Assembly (NCBI GenBank): GCA_031256975.1
Contig: JAIRPN010000016.1
Location: 1 to 64,000, forward strand
Length of the DNA: 64,000 bases
Origin: Verrucomicrobiales bacterium
Lineage (GTDB): Bacteria > Verrucomicrobiota > Verrucomicrobiia > Methylacidiphilales > JAAUTS01
Reading direction: 5' to 3'
Shown here: piece after piece, positions 27,987 to 36,991 of the stretch
How positions within the stretch are numbered: position 1 is the first letter of the stretch
Layout of the letters: each line of letters begins with the position of its first letter
Made by a program: the position numbers and the translations under genes
Notes under the pieces: generated by a model
The model's database searches: none
The model's input: only the letters and a program-made list of their open reading frames with translations
Told to the model about the DNA's origin: nothing

Positions 27987-29162
27987 TTAGCGGCTTTTGA
28001 CGAAGTCGGCAATGCGTTCAACGGCAACTTCCAATTGATCCATCGCGGTTGCATAGCTGCAACGCACAAACCCCTCACCCGAGGTGCCAAAAGCATCACC
28101 CGGAACCATCGCCACCTTCTTTTCCTCCAGCAATCTGACCGCAAACTCACGGCTTGTCAAAGCGGTGCTCGTAATATTCGGAAATAAATAGAAGGCTCCC
28201 TGCGGTTCATGGCAGGTCAGTCCCATTTTGTTAAAGTGGTGAACTAAAAAGTTACGGCGACGGCGATACTCATCGCGCATGTGCAACATCGCGGATTCGC
28301 CATTTTTTAGCGCCTCGGCGGCGGCCTCCTGGCTCAGGATCGGCGCGCAGAGCATCGCATATTGGTGCACGCGCAACATCGCCTCGGTCAAAACCGGAGG
28401 CGCACAGACATAACCGATGCGGAAACCGGTCATCGCGTAGGCCTTGCTGAAACCGTTGAAATAAATGGTGCGCTCCTTCATGCCGGGGATCTCGATGATC
28501 GACGGCAATGCGCCACTGTACGACAATTCGCAATAAATCTCGTCGCTCAACACGATCAGGTCATGTTCGATGCAGAGTTGCGCAATTTTCTCCAGCTCCT
28601 CACGCGGCATCACCGCTCCGGTCGGATTGCACGGGAAGTTCATCATGAGCGCCCGGGTTTTGGGCGTTAGCGCCTTGCGAATATCATCAGCGCGCAGCAC
28701 AAAGTTGTCGCTTTGCTTGGTGGTAATCGCCACCGGTTTGCCGTAGGCCAAAGTCACGCTCGGGCTGTAGGACACGTAGCAAGGCTCGTGATACAACACT
28801 TCGTCACCCGGATTCAGGATCGCGCGTAACGCAATGTCCAAGGCTTCGGACACGCCAACCGCGACCAGAATCTCAGTCTGCCAGTCATAAACCACCTTGT
28901 GCTTGGCGGCGATATAGGCGGAAATTTGTTTACGCAAGGAGGGCGTGCCCAGATTCGAGGTATACCCGGTCTTGCCGCGTTCCAGCGCATAAATAGCGGC
29001 CTCGCGGATATGCCAGGGCGTGACAAAATCAGGCTCGCCAATACTGAGCGAAATTACGTCCGACATGCTTTGCACGATGTCGAAGAAATCGCGAATCCCG
29101 CTGCGCGGAATCTTCTGCACATGCTGCGCGACGTGGGATTTTGAAGAAGTGGTAATGCTCAT
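27987..29162 (-). CDS. PLP-dependent class I/II aminotransferase
   Basis: A 391-residue fold-type I aminotransferase of the aspartate/aromatic type. Seen are SLSIGEPDFVTPWHIREAA (substrate arm), GYTSNLGTPSLRKQI, NFPCNPTGAVMP, LSDEIYCELSY (Asp and Tyr contacts to PLP) and the Schiff-base lysine in FNGFSKAYAMTGFRIGY. FVRCSYATAMDQL contains the Arg that holds the substrate carboxylate. It transfers amino groups between an amino acid and 2-oxoglutarate or pyruvate; which amino acid is not clear. An Lrp/AsnC regulator lies four bases upstream in the same direction and probably controls it in response to that amino acid. Confidence 0.9.
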   Translation of the reverse strand: MSITTSSKSHVAQHVQKIPRSGIRDFFDIVQSMSDVISLSIGEPDFVTPWHIREAAIYALERGKTGYTSNLGTPSLRKQISAYIAAKHKVVYDWQTEILVAVGVSEALDIALRAILNPGDEVLYHEPCYVSYSPSVTLAYGKPVAITTKQSDNFVLRADDIRKALTPKTRALMMNFPCNPTGAVMPREELEKIAQLCIEHDLIVLSDEIYCELSYSGALPSIIEIPGMKERTIYFNGFSKAYAMTGFRIGYVCAPPVLTEAMLRVHQYAMLCAPILSQEAAAEALKNGESAMLHMRDEYRRRRNFLVHHFNKMGLTCHEPQGAFYLFPNITSTALTSREFAVRLLEEKKVAMVPGDAFGTSGEGFVRCSYATAMDQLEVAVERIADFVKSR

Positions 29163-29166
29163 AAGC

Positions 29167-29646
29167 TTACGGCGATACCTTCAACCGTTCCTCGAATTGT
29201 TCGAGTTTGTACAAGGTTCCCTGCTCCTTGTAAGCCTTGAGCATGAAATGGGTGGCGGTGGACAACACTCCATTGATGGTGGCCAGTTTTTCCGATACGA
29301 AGGTGGCAACCTGTTTCAAATCCGTGCCTTCGACAATAACCAGCAGGTCATAGCCGCCGCTCATCAGGTAGCAGGTCTTGACCTCGTCATACTTGGCGAT
29401 GCGCGCAGCCAGACGGTTGAAACCGCCGTCGCGCTCCGGCGTGATCTTTACTTCGATCAGGGCCTTGACCAACTTGCGGTCGGCCTTGTCATCATCAATG
29501 ATGGTCTTGTAGCCGACAATGATCTTGTCTTCTTCGAGCTGCCTGACGCGGCGGCGCACTTCCTCGACCGGCAATTTGACCATCTGGCTGATCTTTTCCG
29601 GGGTCGCGAGCGCGTCCTGTTCCAAAATATCTAGAATTTCCTGCAT
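29167..29646 (-). CDS. Lrp/AsnC-family transcriptional regulator
   Basis: A 159-residue protein with an N-terminal winged helix (DALATPEKISQMVKLPVEEVRRRVRQLEED, about 11-41) and a C-terminal RAM domain (KTCYLMSGGYDLLVIVEGTDL, about 94-115) that binds amino acids and drives oligomerisation. The DNA-binding part is typical of the diverged Lrp group in which the first helix is short. It heads an operon with the aminotransferase and TerC genes (gaps of four and two bases). Autoregulation is usual in the family and likely here, but I did not find a convincing operator. Confidence 0.88.
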   Translation of the reverse strand: MQEILDILEQDALATPEKISQMVKLPVEEVRRRVRQLEEDKIIVGYKTIIDDDKADRKLVKALIEVKITPERDGGFNRLAARIAKYDEVKTCYLMSGGYDLLVIVEGTDLKQVATFVSEKLATINGVLSTATHFMLKAYKEQGTLYKLEQFEERLKVSP

Positions 29647-29727
29647 AACATTGGGTATAGGGAAACCTGCTCCAATTACCAGAGCGAGTTTCGCGGGTTA
29701 TTTTGAGGGTTGGCGGCTGGCAAACAC

Positions 29728-30120
29728 TTAGGGGACGATGAAAATCTTCCCGGTGTAGGGGCAGCGCACCTGTTGTCCGGAGGAAAACCCGCGCACATCC
29801 ACGTCACCGGCATACGGTGCATAGGGACTGCGCACAATGCCGGGCTTGCCGGGAACCGCGGTGGCCACCGGATACTTGGTCTGCGTGGCGCTCTGTGTGC
29901 TTTGCGCCGGTTGTGACCAGGGTTTCGGCTGCAAAGTGTTCGCGTCATTGGCGGCCTGTTGTTGGGCGGCGGCATTAGCCTGCGCGTCGGTGCCGCTGGC
30001 GGCAACTTGGCCGTTAGCGTCCGTGACCGGCGGGACAGGACCGTCCGCGCCGACATTATCACTGCCCGCACATCCGATAAACAACAGTGCGGAGCCAAAC
30101 AACAGGGCTAATTTTTTCAT
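29728..30120 (-). CDS. Small putative lipoprotein with C-terminal CPYTGKIF motif
   Basis: A 130-residue protein from the ATG at 30118-30120; an upstream start at 30147 would place nine extra residues before the signal peptide. The signal MKKLALLFGSALLFIGC ends in a lipobox-like FIGC, although Phe at -3 is unusual. Residues 25-95 are low complexity, rich in Ala, Gln, Asn, Pro. The last 30 residues (SPYAPYAGDVDVRGFSSGQQ, then RCPYTGKIFIVP) form a compact motif I associate with small conserved lipoproteins of Verrucomicrobiota, with no known function. Location is probably the periplasmic face of a membrane. Confidence 0.6.
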   Translation of the reverse strand: MKKLALLFGSALLFIGCAGSDNVGADGPVPPVTDANGQVAASGTDAQANAAAQQQAANDANTLQPKPWSQPAQSTQSATQTKYPVATAVPGKPGIVRSPYAPYAGDVDVRGFSSGQQVRCPYTGKIFIVP

Positions 30121-30191
30121 AGTGAAGAACTTCCAAATTAACCCCAAGTACCGTCACATTCAAATCTTTTCTGGAGGCTGTCACCAACTTG

Positions 30192-32246
30192 TCACACCCC
30201 GTCGAGCCTGACTTTCAGCTCAAACGAGGCATCATCACCCGGTCGCAGGGTTAACGGCCAGCCAACCAGGAAACAATTGCCCTGCCGGATCAACGGCGCC
30301 TGCCCGTCCGCCTCGCCCTGGCTGTTGATCGGATAGGACCAGACCGAGGCCGGTTCGGCGGTCGCCAATGACAAACCCAGCCCGGGTGACAAACGCAGTT
30401 GCATTTCCTTGGTCAAGTCCTCGTACCACGCGTATTCAAAACTGCGCGCCTTGCCCCCCGCTACCAGCACCTCACCATTAGCGTCCTGCGACGGCACGGT
30501 ACACAAATTCAGTTCCGTGGCAAAACAGGAGTTCACCGGCAGCGCGCTCTCGTTTTTGATTTTGTAACGCAAAGTCATCTCCGTCGCCTCGCGGTTCCAG
30601 AAATAGGTCTTGATCAGACGCACTGGCTGACTGACACCATTGGCGAGATAATTTCCCAGACGTTCCAGCTCGATTTCCAAGCCGCCATCGCGCTTGATCA
30701 CGCCAATGAATTTATAGGCACTGCCAATAAAATCCCCTCCCTCGCGGAATTGCCCCTGACGCAATTCCTCGGTGGTCACATGACGATTGACAAAACGTTC
30801 CTGGAACAGATGACGTTTGTAATTGTCCACCGGCACCGCGGAATTTTTCGTGCCGCCGGTATCGCCCGCTAATGACGGGTCCGTCTCCGGCCGGCGGGTC
30901 AAGGTGTTGGCAAAATTCCATTTGTCATCCAGCAGGGAAAATTCAAAACAGGCGCCGCCATAAGCGGGATCGACAAAAAACGACAGTTTGTTGTTATAAG
31001 CCAGCACGTCGTCCTGGTCATCGGCGGTAAAATCATGCTTCTCCGCCTTCCATTCGCCGTCCCCCTGCAAAATGATTTGCTGCGCCGCCAACAGCCGGTC
31101 CCAGATCGCCTGACGCAGATGCGGTAAATAAATACCCCCCGAAGTGCCATGCCAGTACGCCGTATTGCACTGCGCCTGCCACAACAAATCCTGTGCCTGT
31201 CGCCGTTTTTCTTCCGACGCCAACGACGAAAGATGAGACTTTAGCCACAATCCTTTTTTTTCCATCAGGTTGGATTCAAAATAGCGGGCGCGGAAACCGC
31301 CCCAGGAACCCGCGCGGAAAAACGGCAGGAACCGGTTGGCGTCATGCCGCTGCTGGATATTGCCCAAGGCCCAGGCAAACCGCTGGCGACTCTCATCCGG
31401 CAACGACCACATTCCCAGTTCGGCGCTCGGCCCGGCGGGAATATAGCAACGGCCCTGCGGCGGTTCATCATTGATCACCTCGGAAAAAGTCCGCAATTGC
31501 AACCAGTCACCCGCGTCATTCAAGGCAGCGAACAATTTTTCCATCGCTCCCGATTGCTGGATACGTTCAAAGCTTCCCGGCCAGACTCCCCAGCGTTCGG
31601 CGAAATCGTCAAAAGTCAGCGTAAGTCCCAAGCCGCGATTCGCCATGCGCCGCAAATAAACCATCAACTCGTCCGGTTCGCCGTACGGAATCAGGCGATA
31701 CAAATTCGGGTCGCGCGGGAACAGACGCAGCACGTTGCCGAAATATTCCGTCACATGGTAACCGTGCAGTTGCGATTCCGCCACGCCCGCCTGCAATAAC
31801 CGCTCATTGCGCACGATGGTGTAACTCAACCCCGCATGGCGAAAAGTCTTGGCCAGCGAGTTTTCCCACACCCCCTCGGACAACCACGCTCCCTTCGGCG
31901 TCACACCGAGATTCTCATCCATCCATTCAATCATCAGGCGCAACTGCCCCTGCCGGTCGTCTTCCTCGATTTCGGCCAGGATCGGCTCGTAAAAACCGGT
32001 GGCCAACAGCTCCACCTGGCGGCAGGCAATCAGCCATTTCAGTTTTTCCAGGAACTCCGGATGCTGTTGCTCAAAAAAACGCAATAATGGGCCGGAATAG
32101 GACAAATTAAACTTTAATCTCGGATAACGTTCCACCGCATCCAGGATCGGCAAATAGCATTTTTGGTAACATTCTTCCAAAATATGCGGCAAATTTCCCA
32201 CCGGTTGGTGATGGTGTAATGCCAGGGCCAGATTGACGTATTTCAT
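30192..32246 (-). CDS. GH57 alpha-amylase / 4-alpha-glucanotransferase
   Basis: A 684-residue GH57 enzyme. Motif 1 is LALHHHQPVGN (residues about 7-17). The nucleophile region is KGAWLSEGVWENS with Glu in SEG, and the acid/base region is LTFDDFAERWGVWPG, with the expected Asp. The C-terminal half (from about 390, with FFVDPAYGGACFEFSLLD) matches the beta-rich domains of Thermococcus-type 4-alpha-glucanotransferases. It rearranges or hydrolyses alpha-1,4-glucan in the cytoplasm; no signal peptide is present. It is the last gene of a minus-strand run glgA-galT-GH57-GH57, so a role in glycogen or maltodextrin turnover is likely. Confidence 0.88.
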   Translation of the reverse strand: MKYVNLALALHHHQPVGNLPHILEECYQKCYLPILDAVERYPRLKFNLSYSGPLLRFFEQQHPEFLEKLKWLIACRQVELLATGFYEPILAEIEEDDRQGQLRLMIEWMDENLGVTPKGAWLSEGVWENSLAKTFRHAGLSYTIVRNERLLQAGVAESQLHGYHVTEYFGNVLRLFPRDPNLYRLIPYGEPDELMVYLRRMANRGLGLTLTFDDFAERWGVWPGSFERIQQSGAMEKLFAALNDAGDWLQLRTFSEVINDEPPQGRCYIPAGPSAELGMWSLPDESRQRFAWALGNIQQRHDANRFLPFFRAGSWGGFRARYFESNLMEKKGLWLKSHLSSLASEEKRRQAQDLLWQAQCNTAYWHGTSGGIYLPHLRQAIWDRLLAAQQIILQGDGEWKAEKHDFTADDQDDVLAYNNKLSFFVDPAYGGACFEFSLLDDKWNFANTLTRRPETDPSLAGDTGGTKNSAVPVDNYKRHLFQERFVNRHVTTEELRQGQFREGGDFIGSAYKFIGVIKRDGGLEIELERLGNYLANGVSQPVRLIKTYFWNREATEMTLRYKIKNESALPVNSCFATELNLCTVPSQDANGEVLVAGGKARSFEYAWYEDLTKEMQLRLSPGLGLSLATAEPASVWSYPINSQGEADGQAPLIRQGNCFLVGWPLTLRPGDDASFELKVRLDGV

Positions 32247-32261
32247 ACCACAAAGTTGCCG

Positions 32262-32299
32262 CCGCTAACGACGAACAGACAAAGTTTCATCATTAGCGG
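32262..32299 (-). repeat. Inverted pair of the CGCTAAYGRCG word between the two GH57 genes
   Basis: The left arm at 32262-32275 reads CCGCTAACGACGAA and the right arm at 32286-32299 reads TTCATCATTAGCGG. Twelve of the 14 positions pair in DNA, and in the minus-strand transcript the other two become G-U pairs, giving a 14-bp stem with a 10-base loop. No U-run follows. It could act as a transcription attenuator or RNA-stability hairpin between the two GH57 genes. Confidence 0.6.
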
Positions 32300-32309
32300 G
32301 TTCCCCTTC

Positions 32310-34475
32310 CTAAACAAACCAATTTTTCAGACCGAATTGCGCCGACGGGCCGTTGAACTCGATCAATCCGCGCTCCGGACACTGCTCAACGCCGACCCCC
32401 TTGTCCAGAATCTGGATAAAAAAGGCAATCGGCGCACCATCGTCTTTCACTCCGAGCACCGACAGGGGCACCGCGCACTCGATGCAGCAAGTATGCCTGG
32501 CGGTGAAACTTTTATCGGTCAGGCAATAAATCACGCCGTCCTTGCTGGTTTCGATCGTGGCCTTGTAGTCCTCGAATCCGTTATCCCGCTTCAATACCAG
32601 ACGACAGTTCTGCGGTTTGCAAAAATCAAAAATAATATGATCGGGAGCCTTTTTCTCGTATTCGTAACGGATAAAAAAGTTACGCTCGTTGAACCCGAAG
32701 TAAATCGCCTTGCTCACGCGTCCCGACTGAAACATGGCGGTCTGCTGCATGTCCATGTCCAGATAACCCGCGCCGAACCAGTCGAAATAACCGCTCGCCT
32801 CGCCGTCGACCGCCGGGTTGATGTAAGTGGTCGGCACCACATAAGTCGCCGGTTGTCCGCGCTGGCGGATCGGCACATCGAGATATTGCGGCACCGTGGC
32901 CTTGGCCAGGACATAGACGTTCTGCAAATGCTTGCGAAACAGCGCATCAAACAAAAAATCGCTGTCGTTCTGGAAATCCGGCCCGTACCACCAAAACCAG
33001 TCGCTGCCCTCCGCCGCGTAGATTTCCTGCCATGCGCGCCGTCGTGCGTCCTCGTCCATGGCAGGCTCAACCCCCCTGAGAAACTCCCGCGTCTTGCCCA
33101 GCCAGTCCCATGCGCGATTTTCCTCATGATCGCCGATCCAGATGTCGAAATCACCGTTGATCCACGAACCGGTGTGCAGATTATGGACTTCGGGCAAATC
33201 CTTGGCTTCGTCGTAATAATCCCCCAGGCGACGGGTGCGCAGCTTTTTGTTTTTTGCCAAAGCCTCGTAAAATGTCGCCAGGAATTTTTCCCCTCCATCA
33301 CCGAACGCTTCCCAGGGATTTTCGCCATCCAGGGCGATCAATGCCACTCCGCCGGGATGCTTCACCGAATCGGCAATGCCTTCCAGGTGGGAAACCAAAA
33401 AATCCGTGGCGCCTTTCGCCGAGTTGCGCGCGGCGTTAAATCCGAGAAAATCAGACAACGGGCGTTCACGGAACAACCCTTTCACCTCACCCCCGGCGCA
33501 TTTGAATTTCCAACCGCGGAACAATTCAAGCCGGTCGGTCTTTTTCGTTCCATATCCCGGATCCAGTCTCAGACTGCGGAACAACACTTCCTCGTCACTG
33601 CAAAAATATTCAATCCCCGCCTCCTGGAACAAGGGCACCAATTCCGGCGCGACCGAACCTTCCGACGGCCACAGTCCGCGGGCTTTTTTGCCAAACACCT
33701 GCCGGTGCAGTTCCTGCGCCAATTGCAAATGCTGTTTCACGTCCTCCGGCGCGGTGAACCGTGGCGGCAACTCACGGCCCGGCATGCAACGCTTGGCGAA
33801 ATCGGTGTCGTACACCAACGGCATGATCGGATGGAAGAACGGTGTGGTGGTCAACTCGATGCGGCCTTGTTCCTGGGCTTCGCGGTAAAACCCGAGCACC
33901 TGGCTGATCGCTTCGTGATGAATATCCAGCAGGCGGTTTTTCTCCGCCTCGGTAAAATCACGCCCTTTTTTCTTCAACTCCGGCAATTCGGGATAACGCT
34001 GGCAAATGCTGAATCCGCACCAGGCCAGGTTGTACCAAACCTGCAAATCGCGAAAATCCTGCTCGGTGAAACGCGCCACCGCTTCCATGACGCTTTGGTC
34101 GGTCACCGTCCGCCCGCGCAGATCAAGCAACTGGGCGTAGCGCGGATAAACATTCACGCAGGTGGTCCAGTTGATCTTGAAGAAATTTTCCAGCAGGCTG
34201 CGTTTTTCCGCGAAACTCAGCGCAGCCGCGGGAGTGCGCGACCATTCTTCCCACAAATCCTTCACCTCACGCTGCTGCAATTCCAACAGTTGCTTGACCA
34301 GCACCGGGGCGAAATTGAAGTTAATGCGTACGTCGGGCTGGCGGCTGGACATTTCGATCATGTCCAGATACCCCTTTACCGCGTGCAAACGCACCCACGG
34401 CATCATCGCCGTCCGCGTCAGCGGATCGACGTAATACGGCTGGTGCATATGCCAGAGCAGTACGACATCAAGCAT
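32310..34475 (-). CDS. GH57 alpha-amylase / amylopullulanase-type enzyme
   Basis: A 721-residue GH57 enzyme distinct from its neighbour. Motif 1 is LLWHMHQPYYVD (residues 6-17); ARGLWPSEGSVAPE carries the predicted nucleophile Glu, and ALDGENPWEAF corresponds to the motif with the acid residue. A C-terminal beta-rich region of about 230 residues follows. It probably cleaves alpha-1,4 and perhaps alpha-1,6 links in glycogen-like glucans inside the cell. The start overlaps the galT end by eight bases. A 740-codon open frame on the opposite strand is an artefact of GC-rich codon use in this gene. Confidence 0.88.
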   Translation of the reverse strand: MLDVVLLWHMHQPYYVDPLTRTAMMPWVRLHAVKGYLDMIEMSSRQPDVRINFNFAPVLVKQLLELQQREVKDLWEEWSRTPAAALSFAEKRSLLENFFKINWTTCVNVYPRYAQLLDLRGRTVTDQSVMEAVARFTEQDFRDLQVWYNLAWCGFSICQRYPELPELKKKGRDFTEAEKNRLLDIHHEAISQVLGFYREAQEQGRIELTTTPFFHPIMPLVYDTDFAKRCMPGRELPPRFTAPEDVKQHLQLAQELHRQVFGKKARGLWPSEGSVAPELVPLFQEAGIEYFCSDEEVLFRSLRLDPGYGTKKTDRLELFRGWKFKCAGGEVKGLFRERPLSDFLGFNAARNSAKGATDFLVSHLEGIADSVKHPGGVALIALDGENPWEAFGDGGEKFLATFYEALAKNKKLRTRRLGDYYDEAKDLPEVHNLHTGSWINGDFDIWIGDHEENRAWDWLGKTREFLRGVEPAMDEDARRRAWQEIYAAEGSDWFWWYGPDFQNDSDFLFDALFRKHLQNVYVLAKATVPQYLDVPIRQRGQPATYVVPTTYINPAVDGEASGYFDWFGAGYLDMDMQQTAMFQSGRVSKAIYFGFNERNFFIRYEYEKKAPDHIIFDFCKPQNCRLVLKRDNGFEDYKATIETSKDGVIYCLTDKSFTARHTCCIECAVPLSVLGVKDDGAPIAFFIQILDKGVGVEQCPERGLIEFNGPSAQFGLKNWFV

Positions 34476-35496
34476 TGATCTTCACCTCCCGCAAAAATTT
34501 GGCCGAATCCTCGGGGAGCATCGGGTTGATATAAAAACCGGTGCCAAACTCAAAGCCCGCAACGCCGGACAACCGCGGGAAAATCTCAATATGCCAGCGG
34601 AAATCCTGTTCCATCGTGTCCCAATCGTCGCTCTTCGAACTGCGCACGGGCGCGGTATGCAGAATCAGGTTGTAATCGGGGCGTTCCAAGCCGACACGGT
34701 ACGCCAGTAATACCTTCTGCAGGATATCCGCCAGCAATACCAGTTCGTGGTCGGTGCAGTTGTGGAAATTACAGCGCTGCTGCCTGGGCATGATCATCAC
34801 CTCGAAGGAAAAACGGCTGGCAAACGGGCAAAACGCACCGTAACCGGCATTCTGGAACACCAGGCGTTCGCCGGATTTGATTTCCGCCTTGAGAATGTCC
34901 TCGAACAAGTTGCGCTCTTTCTGGGCGTAATGTTTTTTCGCCGCGTCGAGTTTTTCGCGGATGTTGATCGGGATCACCGGCAACGCGATGATTTGCGAAT
35001 GCGCGTGTTTTAACGAGGCCCCGGCCAGCAGACCGACATTCTTGAACGCAAACAAGTAACGGAATCGGATGTCCTTGGTCAGATCCGCTAACCGCGAGCG
35101 ATAAGCTTTCAATACATTGACAATATTCTCCAGCGGCTGCTGTTCCAGTTCGACATTGGCCTCCGGCGTCTCAATCACCACTTCGTGGGCGCCGACGCCG
35201 CTCATCTTGTCGTACAGGCCGACCGCCTCTTTGTGCAACTCGCCTTCCACCCGCAGGGCCGGAAAATGATTCGGCACCACTCGGACTTTCCAGCCGGGAC
35301 CATTGGCGGTGCTGCCCGGTTCGCGGATGGCAAACACTTCCGGCGGCGTGTAGGACTCATTGCCGCTGAGGAACGGGTCGGGCTCATGGTTAGCGTCCTC
35401 GATCGCATGCAAGTCATACTGCATGGGTCGGCGTAAACGTTCCGGGCTGAACACCACCCAGCGCTCGACTATTCCGTCTTTTCTGATTTCCGGCAT
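34468..35496 (-). CDS. galT: Galactose-1-phosphate uridylyltransferase
   Basis: A 342-residue HIT-superfamily enzyme exchanging UDP between glucose and galactose in the Leloir pathway. Seen are VVFSPERLRRP near the start, RVVPNHFPAL, a VIETPEANVELEQQP segment and the active-site loop LKHAHSQIIALP (HxHxQ with the nucleophilic His; most bacterial enzymes have HPHGQ). The ending EIFPRLSGVAGFEFGTGFYI matches the family. It lies six bases downstream of glgA and overlaps the next GH57 gene, so galactose entry and alpha-glucan synthesis appear co-expressed. Galactose released by the alpha-galactosidases at 2-9 kb would need this step. Confidence 0.9.
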   Translation of the reverse strand: MPEIRKDGIVERWVVFSPERLRRPMQYDLHAIEDANHEPDPFLSGNESYTPPEVFAIREPGSTANGPGWKVRVVPNHFPALRVEGELHKEAVGLYDKMSGVGAHEVVIETPEANVELEQQPLENIVNVLKAYRSRLADLTKDIRFRYLFAFKNVGLLAGASLKHAHSQIIALPVIPINIREKLDAAKKHYAQKERNLFEDILKAEIKSGERLVFQNAGYGAFCPFASRFSFEVMIMPRQQRCNFHNCTDHELVLLADILQKVLLAYRVGLERPDYNLILHTAPVRSSKSDDWDTMEQDFRWHIEIFPRLSGVAGFEFGTGFYINPMLPEDSAKFLREVKINA

Positions 35497-35502
35497 AGGT
35501 AA

Positions 35503-36906
35503 TTATACTAGGGATTGGTAAATTTTCTCGTATTCAGGCACGCGGCGCTGCCAGGAAAAATCCTGCTGCATGGTCCGTATTTGCAATACCGGCCATTTTT
35601 TCCGGTCGCCAAACAGCTTCAGCGCGGTGTTGACCGCTTTGCCAAAAGACTCCGTGTTGAAATCACGGAACTTCAAGCCGGTCTCCCCGTCCCGTACCGA
35701 GTCACCCAATCCCCCGATATCATGTACAACAGGAATCGTGCCATAACGCATGCTATAAAACTGGTTCAGGCCGCAGGGTTCAAAGCGCGAGGGCATCAGG
35801 AAAATATCGCAACCCGCCTCGATGCGGTGCGCCAGTTGCTCGTCAAACCCGATGCTAACAGCAACCTGTTTCGGGTATTGTTGCGCCAGTTTTTTGAATT
35901 CCGCTTCATACTGCGCATCGCCTGATCCCAACACCACCAAGCCCGCACCCTGTTGCAAAATCTCCGGCGCAACCGACAAAATCAATTCGATGCCCTTTTG
36001 CTCCACCAAACGCGAAATCACGCCAAACAGCGGCTGCCTGCCGATGGACAGCTTGAAAAACTTCAGCAACGCATCCTTGTTCTTCTCCTTGGCCGGCAAA
36101 TGCCTGGCATCATACTGCGCGGCAATCCATTTATCCTTGGCCGGATTCCACAACTCGGCATCAATGCCGTTCAGGATCCCGGTCAACGCCTCGCGCCTCG
36201 TCATTAGCGCACCGTCCAGCCCGCAACCATGCTGCTCGGTCAGGATTTCCTTGGCATAACCGGGGCTGACGGTGGTCACCGCGTCGGCAAACAGAATCCC
36301 GCCCTTGAGCAGATTCATCTGGCCGTAATATTCCAGCGCGTGCGGTTTCAGGTAAAAACCCGGCAGATTGGTCAGGGTAAAATCCCTCGCCGGAAACACG
36401 CCCTGATAGGCCAGATTGTGAATGGTGAGCACTGTCTTGAACGGCAGTTGCTCCGATTTCACGATTAGCGGGATCAAGGCCGCCTGCCAGTCGTTGGCAT
36501 GCAGGATTTCCGGGCGCGGGTCCAGATTCTCCGCCAATGCCACCACCGCCTTGCTGAAAAAGATAAAGCGCGCCGCGTTGTCGAAATAATCCTCGCCGTT
36601 GGCGCCGTACAAATTCCCCCGGTCGAAAAACTCATCACGCTCAATGGCAAAAACCGTCACCCCGTCGCGCGAAACCGCCTGCCAGATTCTCGCCGTTAGC
36701 GTCTGTTCCCCCAATTCCACCTCCACCGCGAGCTTGGTGTGTTGCAGTCCCTCCAACGAGGCATGCAATTGCCGGTACAAAGGCAAAACCACCGAAACAC
36801 TGTGTCCGTTCCCCCGCAAGGCCGCGGGAAGCGCCGCCAGCACGTCGCCCAAACCTCCGGTTTTCGCATACGGTGTCAACTCACTGGCTGCGAACAAGAT
36901 ATTCAT
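35503..36906 (-). CDS. glgA: Glycogen synthase (ADP-glucose type, GT5)
   Basis: A 467-residue glycosyltransferase elongating alpha-1,4-glucan. The donor-binding motif KTGGL is at residues 15-19, with SELTPYAKTGGLGDVLAALP; SRLVEQKG marks the start of the C-terminal domain and MPSRFEPCGLNQFYSMRYGTIP is the conserved nucleotide-sugar block. Length is typical. The ATG at 36904-36906 is preferred over a TTG six codons earlier because the protein then begins exactly with MNILFAASE, the usual start. It is first in a minus-strand operon with galT and two GH57 genes, and divergent from the RNase R gene. A full CGCTAAYGRCG word lies 23 bases upstream. Confidence 0.93.
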   Translation of the reverse strand: MNILFAASELTPYAKTGGLGDVLAALPAALRGNGHSVSVVLPLYRQLHASLEGLQHTKLAVEVELGEQTLTARIWQAVSRDGVTVFAIERDEFFDRGNLYGANGEDYFDNAARFIFFSKAVVALAENLDPRPEILHANDWQAALIPLIVKSEQLPFKTVLTIHNLAYQGVFPARDFTLTNLPGFYLKPHALEYYGQMNLLKGGILFADAVTTVSPGYAKEILTEQHGCGLDGALMTRREALTGILNGIDAELWNPAKDKWIAAQYDARHLPAKEKNKDALLKFFKLSIGRQPLFGVISRLVEQKGIELILSVAPEILQQGAGLVVLGSGDAQYEAEFKKLAQQYPKQVAVSIGFDEQLAHRIEAGCDIFLMPSRFEPCGLNQFYSMRYGTIPVVHDIGGLGDSVRDGETGLKFRDFNTESFGKAVNTALKLFGDRKKWPVLQIRTMQQDFSWQRRVPEYEKIYQSLV

Positions 36907-36991
36907 GCCCGACAAGGCTACCAAAGCCCGTCGTTAGCGCCAGAGCTTTTTAAAACTGTTCTTTCTCCGCAATATTGTTAAAACAAAATCC

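Noticed and set aside
32256-34478. A 740-codon plus-strand open frame opposite the second GH57 gene
   Set aside because: The minus strand encodes a complete GH57 enzyme with all motifs; the plus frame is compositionally odd (many His, Arg, Gln) and matches nothing. It is a codon-bias shadow.
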